Shown here: piece by piece, positions 41,350 through 49,467 of the stretch
Numbering within the stretch: position 1 is the first letter of the stretch
Layout: every line of letters starts with the position of its first letter
The notes under the pieces: model-generated
What the model was told of the DNA's origin: nothing
Databases searched by the model: none
What the model saw: only the letters and a program-made list of their open reading frames with translations
Assembly (NCBI RefSeq): GCF_019278525.1
Contig: NZ_CP058986.1
Coordinates: forward strand, 2,266,001-2,330,000
Direction of reading: 5' to 3'
DNA from: Polaribacter sp. HaHaR_3_91
GTDB lineage: Bacteria; Bacteroidota; Bacteroidia; Flavobacteriales; Flavobacteriaceae
Length of the DNA stretch: 64,000 nt
Translations under genes and position numbers: made by a program

Positions 41350-44127
41350 CTATCTCACTAATTGTTTTTGAGATGGTTTAAACTTCGTTAAAACAATTCC
41401 GTCTACTGCTGCTTCATATTCAGCCATAGTTGGTGTTCTACCTAAAATTGTAGACAATACAACTACTGGTGTAGAAGATAATAAAGATTCACCTTTTTTC
41501 TCTCCAGAATCTTTTACAACTCTTCCTTGGAATAAACGTGTAGATGTTGCCATTACTGTATCTCCTGGTGCTGCTTTTTCTTGGTTACCCATACATAAGT
41601 TACAACCTGGACGCTCTAAGTATAACATGTTTTCGTATCCTGTACGTGCTACTCCTTTTGGTGCGTTATCATCGAATTCGAAACCAGAATATTTTACTAA
41701 AACATCCCAATCTCCTTCTGCTTTTAACTCATCAACAATATTGTAAGTTGGTGGTGCAACTACTAAAGGTGCTTTAAATTCAACTTTACCATATTGAGCC
41801 TCCACATTCTTTAACATTTGAGCTAATATTTTCATATCACCTTTGTGAACCATACAAGAACCTACGAAACCTAAATCTACTTTTTTAGTACCTCCGTAGT
41901 AAGATAATGGTCTGATGTTATCATGTGTATAACGTTTAGAAACGTCATCATTATTTACATCTGGATCTGCAATCATTGGTTCTGCGATTTCATCTAAATC
42001 GATAACAACTTCTGCATGATACTTCGCATTTGCATCTGGTCTTAAAGAAGGTTTAATACCTGTTTTAAGTTCTACAATTCTATTTTCTGCTTTTTCTACT
42101 AAACCTTTAAGAACTTGACCTGCATTGTCCATTCCTTTATCAATCATGATTTGGATACGACCTTTTGCAATCTCTAAAGACTCAATTAAAGTATCATCTT
42201 CAGAAATACAGATAGAAGCTTTTGCTTTCATCTCTGCAGTCCAATCTGTAAATGTAAATGCTTCATCTGAAGTCAATGTACCAATATGAACCTCAATGAT
42301 TCTTCCTTGAAATACGTTTTCTCCACCAAATTGCTTAAGCATTTGAGCTTGTGTAGCGTGTACAACATCACGGAAATCCATATAAGATTTCATTTGCCCT
42401 TTAAAAGTAACTTTTACTGATTCTGGAATTGGCATTGAAGCCTCACCTGTAGCTAATGCTAAGGCAACCGTTCCTGAATCTGCACCAAAAGCAACACCTT
42501 TAGACATACGTGTGTGAGAATCTCCACCAATAATAATATCCCAATCTCCTACTGTAAGATCGTTTAACACTTTATGAATAACATCCGTCATTGGAAAATA
42601 TTTCCCTTTAGGATCACGACCAGTAATTAAACCAAAATCGTTCATAAACTTCATTAACCTTGGTATGTTCGCTTTAGATTTATCATCCCAAACAGATGCT
42701 GTGTGACAACCAGATTGGTAAGCTCCATCTACAATTGGAGAAATCACTGTTGCAGCCATCATTTCTAATTCTTGAGAAGTCATTAAACCTGTAGTATCTT
42801 GAGAACCTACAATATTTACTTCTACACGAACATCAGAACCTGCATGTAAAACTGCTCCTGGTGTTGTTCCAACAGCATTTTTATTGAATATTTTTTCAAC
42901 TGCTGTTAAACCTTGTCCTTCAATAGAAATTTCTTTTGATGGTGCATAAACAGGCACTACATCTATACCTAATACTTTAGAAGCAAAGGTTTGTAATTTT
43001 TTACCAAAAACAACAGCATAAGAACCACCTGCTTTCATAAACTCCATTTTTTGTGGTGTAAATGCTGCAGAAATATCTTTTAATTCTGTATCTCCGTTAT
43101 ATAATTTTTTTTCTTTTGTATTAATTGTAAGGACAGTACCTGTTGCAACAGAATACTCTTCTTTTAAAACAGGGTCTCCGTTTTCATCACGAATAGTATT
43201 TCCTCCTACATCTTTTTGTTGTATCCAGTTTTTAAGGTCTAAACCAATACCACCAGTTACACCAACAGTTGTTAAGAAAATTGGAGAAATTCCGTTTGTT
43301 CCAGCAATTACCGGAGCAATATTTATAAATGGCACATATGGGCTAGATTTAATACCTGTCCATAAAGCAACATTATTTACACCAGACATTCTAGAAGAAC
43401 CAACTCCCATTGTTCCTTTTTCAGCAATTAACATCACTCTTTTGTCTGGATGCTGTGCTTGTACTGCTTTTAATTCTGCTTGTTGTTCTTTATTATGCTC
43501 AAATAAACACTGACCGTGTAATTCTCTATCTGAACGAGAGTGTGCATCACCACCTGGAGATAATAAATCTGTAGAAATATCACCAACTCCTGCGATAAAC
43601 GTAACAACATCTATTTTTTCTTCTATTTCTGGTAATTTTGTAAAAAAATCTGCATTTGCGTAACTTTTAATAAGATCAATTGCAATTTTATTACCACTAT
43701 TAAACGCCTCTTCTAAACGAGCTGTATCTGCTTCGTAAAGAAAAACTTGTGTTTTTAATACGTCTGCTGCTTGTTTTGCAACGTCAGCATCTGATCCTAA
43801 TGCTAAATCTAATAGCACTTTTACAGATGGCCCACCTTTCATGTGTGATAATTGCTCAAAAGCAGAAGAAGTTGTAATTTCTTTTACGATTGATTCACCT
43901 AAAATAATTTCTTTTAAAAATTTAGCTTTTACTACAGCAGCACTTGTAGTTCCTGGTAAAACATTATATATAAAAAAGTTCAAAGATTCTTCTCTGTACT
44001 CGTTTTCTAAATCTTTAATTTGTTCAATGATTTTGCTTAGTAATTCTGCACCATCAATTGGTTGTGGATGAAGACCCTGTTCTTTACGTTCTTCTATCTG
44101 CTTAAGGTAGTCTTTATAAATACTCAT
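41350..44127 (-). CDS. acnB: Bifunctional aconitate hydratase 2 / 2-methylisocitrate dehydratase
   Basis: A 925-aa AcnB-type aconitase with the family's domain order: an N-terminal HEAT-like helical domain (1-160), a swivel domain with RVMLIAEKGTMGVGSSRMSG (about 219-238), then the catalytic domains. Cluster cysteines are in SGCHTAS-type, VGSCMVHKGD and CNLCMGNQ (C-x2-C). It performs the citrate-isocitrate step and often 2-methylisocitrate turnover. It is monocistronic, with its own terminator. Having both AcnB and an Aco2-type enzyme side by side is unusual. Confidence 0.95.
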   Translation of the reverse strand: MSIYKDYLKQIEERKEQGLHPQPIDGAELLSKIIEQIKDLENEYREESLNFFIYNVLPGTTSAAVVKAKFLKEIILGESIVKEITTSSAFEQLSHMKGGPSVKVLLDLALGSDADVAKQAADVLKTQVFLYEADTARLEEAFNSGNKIAIDLIKSYANADFFTKLPEIEEKIDVVTFIAGVGDISTDLLSPGGDAHSRSDRELHGQCLFEHNKEQQAELKAVQAQHPDKRVMLIAEKGTMGVGSSRMSGVNNVALWTGIKSSPYVPFINIAPVIAGTNGISPIFLTTVGVTGGIGLDLKNWIQQKDVGGNTIRDENGDPVLKEEYSVATGTVLTINTKEKKLYNGDTELKDISAAFTPQKMEFMKAGGSYAVVFGKKLQTFASKVLGIDVVPVYAPSKEISIEGQGLTAVEKIFNKNAVGTTPGAVLHAGSDVRVEVNIVGSQDTTGLMTSQELEMMAATVISPIVDGAYQSGCHTASVWDDKSKANIPRLMKFMNDFGLITGRDPKGKYFPMTDVIHKVLNDLTVGDWDIIIGGDSHTRMSKGVAFGADSGTVALALATGEASMPIPESVKVTFKGQMKSYMDFRDVVHATQAQMLKQFGGENVFQGRIIEVHIGTLTSDEAFTFTDWTAEMKAKASICISEDDTLIESLEIAKGRIQIMIDKGMDNAGQVLKGLVEKAENRIVELKTGIKPSLRPDANAKYHAEVVIDLDEIAEPMIADPDVNNDDVSKRYTHDNIRPLSYYGGTKKVDLGFVGSCMVHKGDMKILAQMLKNVEAQYGKVEFKAPLVVAPPTYNIVDELKAEGDWDVLVKYSGFEFDDNAPKGVARTGYENMLYLERPGCNLCMGNQEKAAPGDTVMATSTRLFQGRVVKDSGEKKGESLLSSTPVVVLSTILGRTPTMAEYEAAVDGIVLTKFKPSQKQLVR

Positions 44128-44368
44128 GAAAGAAATCTTTAGTTACTGTAGGCCTTTTTAATTCTTATAAACGAAAAGACAAACTGTAAAATTATTTATT
44201 TATTTTAGTATGACAAACTTACATTTTTTATATTAAAATTAAAAGATAAATAATAGATTGCGTGAATTAATGAATAAAAAAAAGTTATTCGATAAAACAC
44301 TGATTTTAAATCAACAAAAAGGATTCTTTCTTGATTTATTTTGAAGTTTTAATAATTATATAGAAAAT

Positions 44369-44661
44369 GCAGACTAATAAGCCGAATCCTGTTCCTTAAA
44401 AAGGCTCTTATCATTTATCTAGAGTTACAATTACTCGTAACTTCTATCTGCCTACCCTTTAGAATCGAGCGAGTAGCTCTCAAGCTCTAATTTACATGGC
44501 ATTGCACCTCATAGAGTTTACCTGGTTTCACTACAGCCTAACTGTACATTCTTTCTGTTGCACTGGTCCTCAGCTCTCGCTGGACGGATGTTATCCGCTA
44601 TGATACTCTTTGGTGTCCGGACTTTCCTACTTGCATACACAAGTCGATAAGATAAGTCTGC
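44369..44661 (-). ncRNA. rnpB: RNase P RNA (bacterial class)
   Basis: On the minus strand the conserved 5' signature AGGAAAGTCCGGACACCA appears near 44620-44637, and the conserved 3' element ACAGGATTCGGCTTA near 44378-44393. The ends GCAGAC (44656-44661) and GTCTGC (complement of 44369-44374) pair as helix P1. At about 293 nt it is rather short for the class, but signatures and pairing are unmistakable. Ends are set by P1 pairing and may be off by a few bases. It lies in the gap between dnaJ and acnB. Confidence 0.93.
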
Positions 44662-44706
44662 AATTTCTATATTATGTTATAATTTTATCTTTAGTCATAA
44701 AAAAAA

Positions 44707-44726
44707 CCCACTCATAAATGAGTGGG
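44707..44726 (-). terminator. Second terminator downstream of dnaJ
   Basis: CCCACTCAT pairs perfectly with ATGAGTGGG around two bases. On the minus strand it is followed by eight T residues. It lies between the dnaJ terminator and rnpB. Confidence 0.85.
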
Positions 44727-44750
44727 AAAAATTGCTATGAAAAAGAAAAA

Positions 44751-44775
44751 GTGTTGCCGATAAAATCGGCAACAC
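44751..44775 (-). terminator. Intrinsic terminator of the grpE-dnaJ operon
   Basis: GTGTTGCCGAT pairs perfectly with ATCGGCAACAC around a 3-base loop; on the minus strand it is followed by a T-rich tract. It lies 80 bp after the dnaJ stop. Confidence 0.88.
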
Positions 44776-44854
44776 TGCAAATGTACATTAAATATTGTAA
44801 ATAAAATACAACTTATATTAAAAAGATACTTATTAATTTGAAATTAACATTTCG

Positions 44855-45997
44855 TTAAGAAAACATGTCTTTTACCTTTTCAAAAAATGACTTATCTGAT
44901 TTATTTGGACTAGGTCTAAAATTCTCGTTGTCAGACATTTTATCAAAGAATTGTTTTTGTTCTTTATTCAACTCTTGTGGTGTCCAAACATTAATATGTA
45001 TTAAGAAATCTCCAGTACCATATCTTTCTATACTTGGTAAACCTTTTCCTTTTAATCTTAAAATTTTACCAGATTGTGTACCAGCATCAATTTTAATTTT
45101 TACTTTACCTGTAACTGTATCAACTTCTTTGCTTGTTCCTAAAACAGCTTCAGAGAAATTTACATATAAATCATAATGAATATTGGTTCCTTCTCTCTTT
45201 AAAACATCATGAGGAACTTCTTCAATTAATACTAATAAATCTCCAGCAACAGAATTTTTACCAGGAGCTTCATTCCCTTTTCCTCCTACTTTTAATTGTA
45301 CCCCTTCTGTAACTCCTGCAGGAATATTAATTGGTACAGTTTCTTCTTTTATAATTAAACCTTGTGCATCTGCTTCACTTGGTTTTGTACTAATTATTTC
45401 TCCAGCACCAGAACAAGTACCACAAGTAGTTGCAGTTTGCATTCTACCTAAAATTGTATTGGTAACTCGCATTTGTTGTCCAGATCCATTACACGTAGTA
45501 CAGGTTTTATAAGTTACTCCCTCTGCTTGTACTTTACGTCTTACCTTTACTTTCTTTTCTACTCCTTTAGCTATTTCTTCTAAAGTAAGTCTTACACGAA
45601 TTCGCATATTACTTCCTTTTACTCTAGCTTGTCGTTGGCCTCCGCCACCTCCAAAACCACCAAAGCCACCTCCGAAGCCACCGCCTCCGCCGCCAAAGAT
45701 ATCACCAAACTGACTAAATATGTCATCCATATTCATGCCGCCTCCACCGAAACCACCGCCACCTTGTGGACCTTCAAAACCTGCGTGACCGTATTGATCA
45801 TAACGAGCTTTTTTGTTTTCGTCACTTAAAATTTCATAAGCTTCTGCAGCTTTCTTAAAATTTTCTTCAGCAGTTTTATCATCCGGGTTTTTATCAGGAT
45901 GATATTTGATCGCCATTTTTCTATACCCTTTCTTTATTTCTGCTTGAGTAGCAGATTTTGAGAGACCTAATATTTCGTAAAAATCTTGTTTTGCCAT
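44855..45997 (-). CDS. dnaJ: Chaperone DnaJ with reduced zinc-finger domain
   Basis: A 380-aa type I J-protein: J domain with HPD (33-35), a long Gly/Phe region (about 72-120), a cysteine region and the C-terminal client domains. Classical DnaJ has four CxxCxGxG motifs; only two are visible here, CTTCNGSG (Cys166, Cys169) and CGTCSGAG (Cys192, Cys195), matching zinc centre II. The centre I motifs are absent. It stimulates DnaK ATPase and, with GrpE (encoded 131 bp upstream on the same strand), helps protein folding. The 131-bp gap between the two genes is non-coding. Confidence 0.95.
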   Translation of the reverse strand: MAKQDFYEILGLSKSATQAEIKKGYRKMAIKYHPDKNPDDKTAEENFKKAAEAYEILSDENKKARYDQYGHAGFEGPQGGGGFGGGGMNMDDIFSQFGDIFGGGGGGFGGGFGGFGGGGGQRQARVKGSNMRIRVRLTLEEIAKGVEKKVKVRRKVQAEGVTYKTCTTCNGSGQQMRVTNTILGRMQTATTCGTCSGAGEIISTKPSEADAQGLIIKEETVPINIPAGVTEGVQLKVGGKGNEAPGKNSVAGDLLVLIEEVPHDVLKREGTNIHYDLYVNFSEAVLGTSKEVDTVTGKVKIKIDAGTQSGKILRLKGKGLPSIERYGTGDFLIHINVWTPQELNKEQKQFFDKMSDNENFRPSPNKSDKSFFEKVKDMFS

Positions 45998-46128
45998 TTT
46001 TTATTTTTAATTTTCAGTATTTCACAACAATTTTTCAGCTCTCACTGCTCACTGTCATTAATACTTCTTTAGTTTACAACATTAGTTTTGCATATGTTGC
46101 TCACTGTTATTGTAAACTGAATACTTTT

Positions 46129-46677
46129 TTACTGTCCGATAACTACTTTAGGGTAACGAATAATTTTGTCGCCTAATTTGTATCCTTTTTCAACACAGTC
46201 AATTACTTTTCCTTTTAAATCTTCTGATTGAGCAGGAATTTGTGTAATTGCTTCATGAATTTCAGCATCAAAAACATCACCAGCTTTAGTTTCCACTGTA
46301 GACAATCCTTTTAATTCTAAAGTGTTAAATAATTTTTGATAAATTAACAACACTCCTTTTCTTAATTCTTCTGCCTCTTTATCATCTTCAATATGTGACA
46401 GCGCACGTTCAAAATCATCAATAATTGGCAGTAAAGATGTCATTAAATCTTGTCCAGCAGTTTTAAATAATTCTATTCTTTCTCTGGAAGTTCTCTTTTT
46501 ATAGTTTTCGAACTCAGCAAACAAACGTAAAAACTTATCTTTTTCAGTTTGAAGTAACTCTTCTGTTGTAGGTTCTTCTTTTACAACTTCAGCCTCAACC
46601 TCTTGATTTTCTTCAACTTGAACAGTTTCTTGTTCGTTCTTTATTTCTTCTTCTTGGGTGTTATCTTTCTTACTCAT
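46129..46677 (-). CDS. grpE: Nucleotide exchange factor GrpE
   Basis: The start at 46677 (182 aa) is chosen over the longer frame because it begins with the usual acidic GrpE head (MSKKDNTQEEEIKNEQE) and the extra N-terminal part has no GrpE similarity. The long coiled coil (about 45-100: EKDKFLRLFAEFENYKKRTSRER, by region) and the beta domain ending HEAITQIPAQSEDLKGKVIDCVEKGYKLGDKIIRYPKVVIG are complete. It releases ADP from DnaK. It is transcribed with dnaJ. A terminator (46733-46761) separates it from the gene upstream. Confidence 0.94.
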   Translation of the reverse strand: MSKKDNTQEEEIKNEQETVQVEENQEVEAEVVKEEPTTEELLQTEKDKFLRLFAEFENYKKRTSRERIELFKTAGQDLMTSLLPIIDDFERALSHIEDDKEAEELRKGVLLIYQKLFNTLELKGLSTVETKAGDVFDAEIHEAITQIPAQSEDLKGKVIDCVEKGYKLGDKIIRYPKVVIGQ

Positions 46678-46732
46678 TATCTTTGTAATCGTTAAAATGT
46701 CTACTATTAAAAGGCAAAAACGTTGCCAACAA

Positions 46733-46761
46733 AAAAATAGTGTCAGATTGACACTATTTTT
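46733..46761 (-). terminator. Intrinsic terminator before grpE
   Basis: AAAAATAGTGTCA (46733-46745) pairs perfectly with TGACACTATTTTT (46749-46761) around a GAT loop. It ends the NUMOD4-type gene that stops at 46769. The bases from here to the grpE start would hold the grpE promoter; a short GGCAA/TTGCC stem also lies at 46713-46727. Confidence 0.88.
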
Positions 46762-46768
46762 AACCTCT

Positions 46769-47317
46769 TTATATTTTAACATGGCTCCAATTTTCTCCAG
46801 ATTTAATTCTATGAATTTGCATATCTGAAACTCCAAATCGTTTGGCAATCATTGTGATTCTAGTTCTTTTATTTTTAAGTTGCCTTTTTATGATTTTTAC
46901 TTTTCCTTCTGTAAGCTTATAACTAGTTTTTTTATTTTTAATAGCTTCTATATACACAGGGTTTTTAAATTGATGCAACTCTTTCTCTCTTTTAGTTGCC
47001 CACTTTAAATTCTCTACAGTATTATCTGTTTTGTCATAATTTTTATGTAAAACATAAATTTGATCTTCGTTTTCTTTTTCTAAAAAATGCTCTGCCACCA
47101 ACTTATGTACATATCTACTTGTAGATTTGTTATTAGCAACTTGCTTTACATAAATAGTTTCATATCCATTTATAAAACTCTTATTTCTTAAAAACTCTTT
47201 ATCTTCTTTAAAATAAAGCACTCTTCCTAAATTAGAAATCTTAAATTTTTTTACATCAGAAATTTTCTCATCAAATTTAATATGCCTCCATTCTTCTTTC
47301 CACAAACTTCTTATCAT
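46769..47317 (-). CDS. NUMOD4/HNH-like protein with C-terminal HTH
   Basis: A 182-aa protein with three parts. An N-terminal NUMOD4-like piece (EEWRHIKFDEKISDVKKFKISNLGRV, by region), a central HNH-like piece (RYVHKLVAEHFLEK, then VLHKNYDKTDNTVENLKWAT), and a C-terminal helix-turn-helix (TMIAKRFGVSDMQIHRIKSGENWSHV). This is the layout of phage and homing HNH endonucleases, but the usual NHxDGNKxNN core is altered to LHKNYDKTDN, so nuclease activity is doubtful. It sits alone between murA and grpE with its own terminator. A DNA-binding regulator derived from a mobile nuclease is plausible. Confidence 0.75.
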   Translation of the reverse strand: MIRSLWKEEWRHIKFDEKISDVKKFKISNLGRVLYFKEDKEFLRNKSFINGYETIYVKQVANNKSTSRYVHKLVAEHFLEKENEDQIYVLHKNYDKTDNTVENLKWATKREKELHQFKNPVYIEAIKNKKTSYKLTEGKVKIIKRQLKNKRTRITMIAKRFGVSDMQIHRIKSGENWSHVKI

Positions 47318-47355
47318 GATCTAAAAGTATTTTTAAATTAATAAAAAACTTTTTC

Positions 47356-48666
47356 TTATTCAGCAATTCTTTCAATTTTAGCACCAATAGATTTTAAACG
47401 AGCTTCAATATTCTCGTAACCTCTATCTATTTGTTCTATATTATTTATTATGGATGTTCCTCTAGCAGATAAAGCAGCTATTAATAAGGAGATACCTGCT
47501 CTAATATCTGGCGATGTCATTTTGGTTGCTTTTAATGAGCTCTCAAAATTCATACCAATTACAGTGGCTCTATGTGGGTCGCACAAAATTACTTTCGCCC
47601 CCATGTCAATCAATTTATCAACAAAAAACAAACGGCTTTCAAACATTTTTTGATGTATTAAAACAGTTCCCTTTGCTTGTGTTGCAATTACCAAAACAAT
47701 ACTCAATAAATCTGGTGTAAACCCAGGCCAAGGAGCATCTGCAACGGTTAAAACAGAACCATCTATAAAATTCTGTATTTCATACGATTCTTGTTCAGGA
47801 ATGTAAATATCATCTCCTTTTCTCTCTAATATAATCCCTAATTTTCTAAACACATTAGGTATTTGTCCTAAGTTGTCCCAACTAACATCTTTAATGGTTA
47901 ATTCAGATCTTGTCATTACTGCAACACCAATCCAAGAACCAATTTCAATCATATCTGGTAAAACTCTGTGCTCACAACCACCAAGAGCATCTACTCCTTC
48001 TATGATTAATAAGTTAGAGCCAACTCCTGAGATATTAGCTCCCATAGAATTCAACATTTTACATAATTGTTGAATATAAGGTTCACAAGCTGCGTTATAA
48101 ATTTTTGTAGTTCCTGTAGCTAAAACAGACGCCATTAAAATATTAGCGGTTCCTGTTACAGATGCTTCATCTAATAACATATCTACACCAAACAATTCTT
48201 CTGCTTCTACGCCGTAAAAATGCTCTTCTTTATTATAACGGAATTTTGCGCCTAATCTTATAAATCCTTCAAAATGGGTGTCTAAACGTCTACGACCAAT
48301 TTTATCTCCTCCCGGTCTTGGAATATATCCTCTACCAAAACGAGCTAAAAGTGGACCAACTATCATAATAGAACCACGTAAAGAACTTCCGTCTCTTTTA
48401 AAATCTGCAGATTCTAAATACTCTAAATTGATTTCATCCGCTTGAAAAGCGTAAGAATTTCTACTTAATTTTTCTATTTTTACACCTAATTCTCCAAGAA
48501 TAAAAATTAGTTTGTTGACATCAATAATATCTGGAACATTATTTACAACAACTTTTTCTGGTGTTAATAAAACAGCACAGAGTATTTGTAAAACTTCGTT
48601 TTTTGCTCCTTGTGGAGTAATGGTTCCGCTTAATTTATGACCGCCTTCAATTTTAAATGATGCCAT
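47356..48666 (-). CDS. murA: UDP-N-acetylglucosamine 1-carboxyvinyltransferase (Asp-type MurA)
   Basis: A 436-aa EPSP-synthase-like enzyme for the first committed step of peptidoglycan synthesis, joining enolpyruvate to UDP-GlcNAc. Lys22-Asn23 (PQGAKNEVLQ) are the conserved active-site pair. The loop that normally holds the fosfomycin-binding cysteine reads RPGGDKIGRRRLDTH, with Asp121 instead of Cys. Asp at this position in other bacteria gives intrinsic fosfomycin resistance. The substrate-closing Asp lies in PWPGFTPDLLS. It follows the DUF4290 gene by 3 bp on the same strand, so the two are cotranscribed. Confidence 0.95.
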   Translation of the reverse strand: MASFKIEGGHKLSGTITPQGAKNEVLQILCAVLLTPEKVVVNNVPDIIDVNKLIFILGELGVKIEKLSRNSYAFQADEINLEYLESADFKRDGSSLRGSIMIVGPLLARFGRGYIPRPGGDKIGRRRLDTHFEGFIRLGAKFRYNKEEHFYGVEAEELFGVDMLLDEASVTGTANILMASVLATGTTKIYNAACEPYIQQLCKMLNSMGANISGVGSNLLIIEGVDALGGCEHRVLPDMIEIGSWIGVAVMTRSELTIKDVSWDNLGQIPNVFRKLGIILERKGDDIYIPEQESYEIQNFIDGSVLTVADAPWPGFTPDLLSIVLVIATQAKGTVLIHQKMFESRLFFVDKLIDMGAKVILCDPHRATVIGMNFESSLKATKMTSPDIRAGISLLIAALSARGTSIINNIEQIDRGYENIEARLKSIGAKIERIAE

Positions 48667-48669
48667 GTA

Positions 48670-49326
48670 CTAATATCTTTTTCTATTTTTATTTTGATTG
48701 CTATGTTGTGGTTTCTTGTAAGTACCTTTACTTGTACTTTGCCCTTGTGTACGTGGCTTTCTTAACAAGTTTTTACTTTCAGAAAGTTCTTCTTCTGTAT
48801 TTCTTAAATCTAATTTACCATCAGATAAATCGAATAAATGTTTAAAAATTACAGCATCATCTACAGTGTCTTTATTCCAATTTAAATAACACTTTTTCAT
48901 GTGATTTGCAATTGTAAATACCAAAGCTTCTTTTTTCTCTCCTTCTTCCCAACTTAAAGCAATATCTATCATTGTTTGAATATTGTTACCATAATAACGA
49001 TATCTAGAGGCTGATTTTGGGTACGCTAATCCTTCTGGCTTTTCTTGTAATTCTTCTTTAGATGGCTGAGGATATGGAGACTCTACATCTAATTTAAAAT
49101 CTGCCATGATGTATAACTGGTCCCAAAGTTTGTGTTTAAAATCTGGTACATCACGTAAATGTGGTTGTAAATTTCCCATAACATCTACAATAGCTTTTGC
49201 CATTTTATCGCGTTCATCTTTAGTTTCTAAAGCCAAACAATGGTCTACTAATTTTTGTATATGTCTGCCGTATTCTGGTATTATCATTAACGGTCTTTCT
49301 GAATTGTATTCTAAATCGAATGTCAT
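48670..49326 (-). CDS. DUF4290 family protein
   Basis: The start at 49326 (218 aa) is preferred to an upstream Met at 49380 because it begins at the conserved family opening MTFDLEYNSERPLMIIPEYG. The body is helical (HLRDVPDFKHKLWDQLYIMADF; RYRYYGNNIQTMIDIAL), and the last 40 residues are a basic, Gln/Lys/Asn-rich tail that could bind nucleic acid. DUF4290 is a Bacteroidota family of unknown function. It precedes murA by 3 bp and is probably in its operon. Confidence 0.8.
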   Translation of the reverse strand: MTFDLEYNSERPLMIIPEYGRHIQKLVDHCLALETKDERDKMAKAIVDVMGNLQPHLRDVPDFKHKLWDQLYIMADFKLDVESPYPQPSKEELQEKPEGLAYPKSASRYRYYGNNIQTMIDIALSWEEGEKKEALVFTIANHMKKCYLNWNKDTVDDAVIFKHLFDLSDGKLDLRNTEEELSESKNLLRKPRTQGQSTSKGTYKKPQHSNQNKNRKRY

Positions 49327-49467
49327 TTTTATATTTTTGAGAAGTGTTCTCGATACATTTTCCTTTATCATTTTAACCAAAAGAAAACACTAGAACTGAA
49401 AAATTATAGTTTGTAGTTATTTAACGTTGCAAAATAACAATTTATTTTTAGTTTTATGGATTGATTT

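Noticed and set aside
45998..46128. Something structured between grpE and dnaJ (AGTTTACA...TGTAAACT and two GCTCACTGT copies)
   Set aside because: The arms are short and about 30 bases apart, and no CIRCE-type heat-shock operator is present. I see no supportable feature.
46678..46848. N-terminal extension of GrpE
   Set aside because: The extra 57 codons overlap the upstream gene and a terminator hairpin and do not resemble GrpE.
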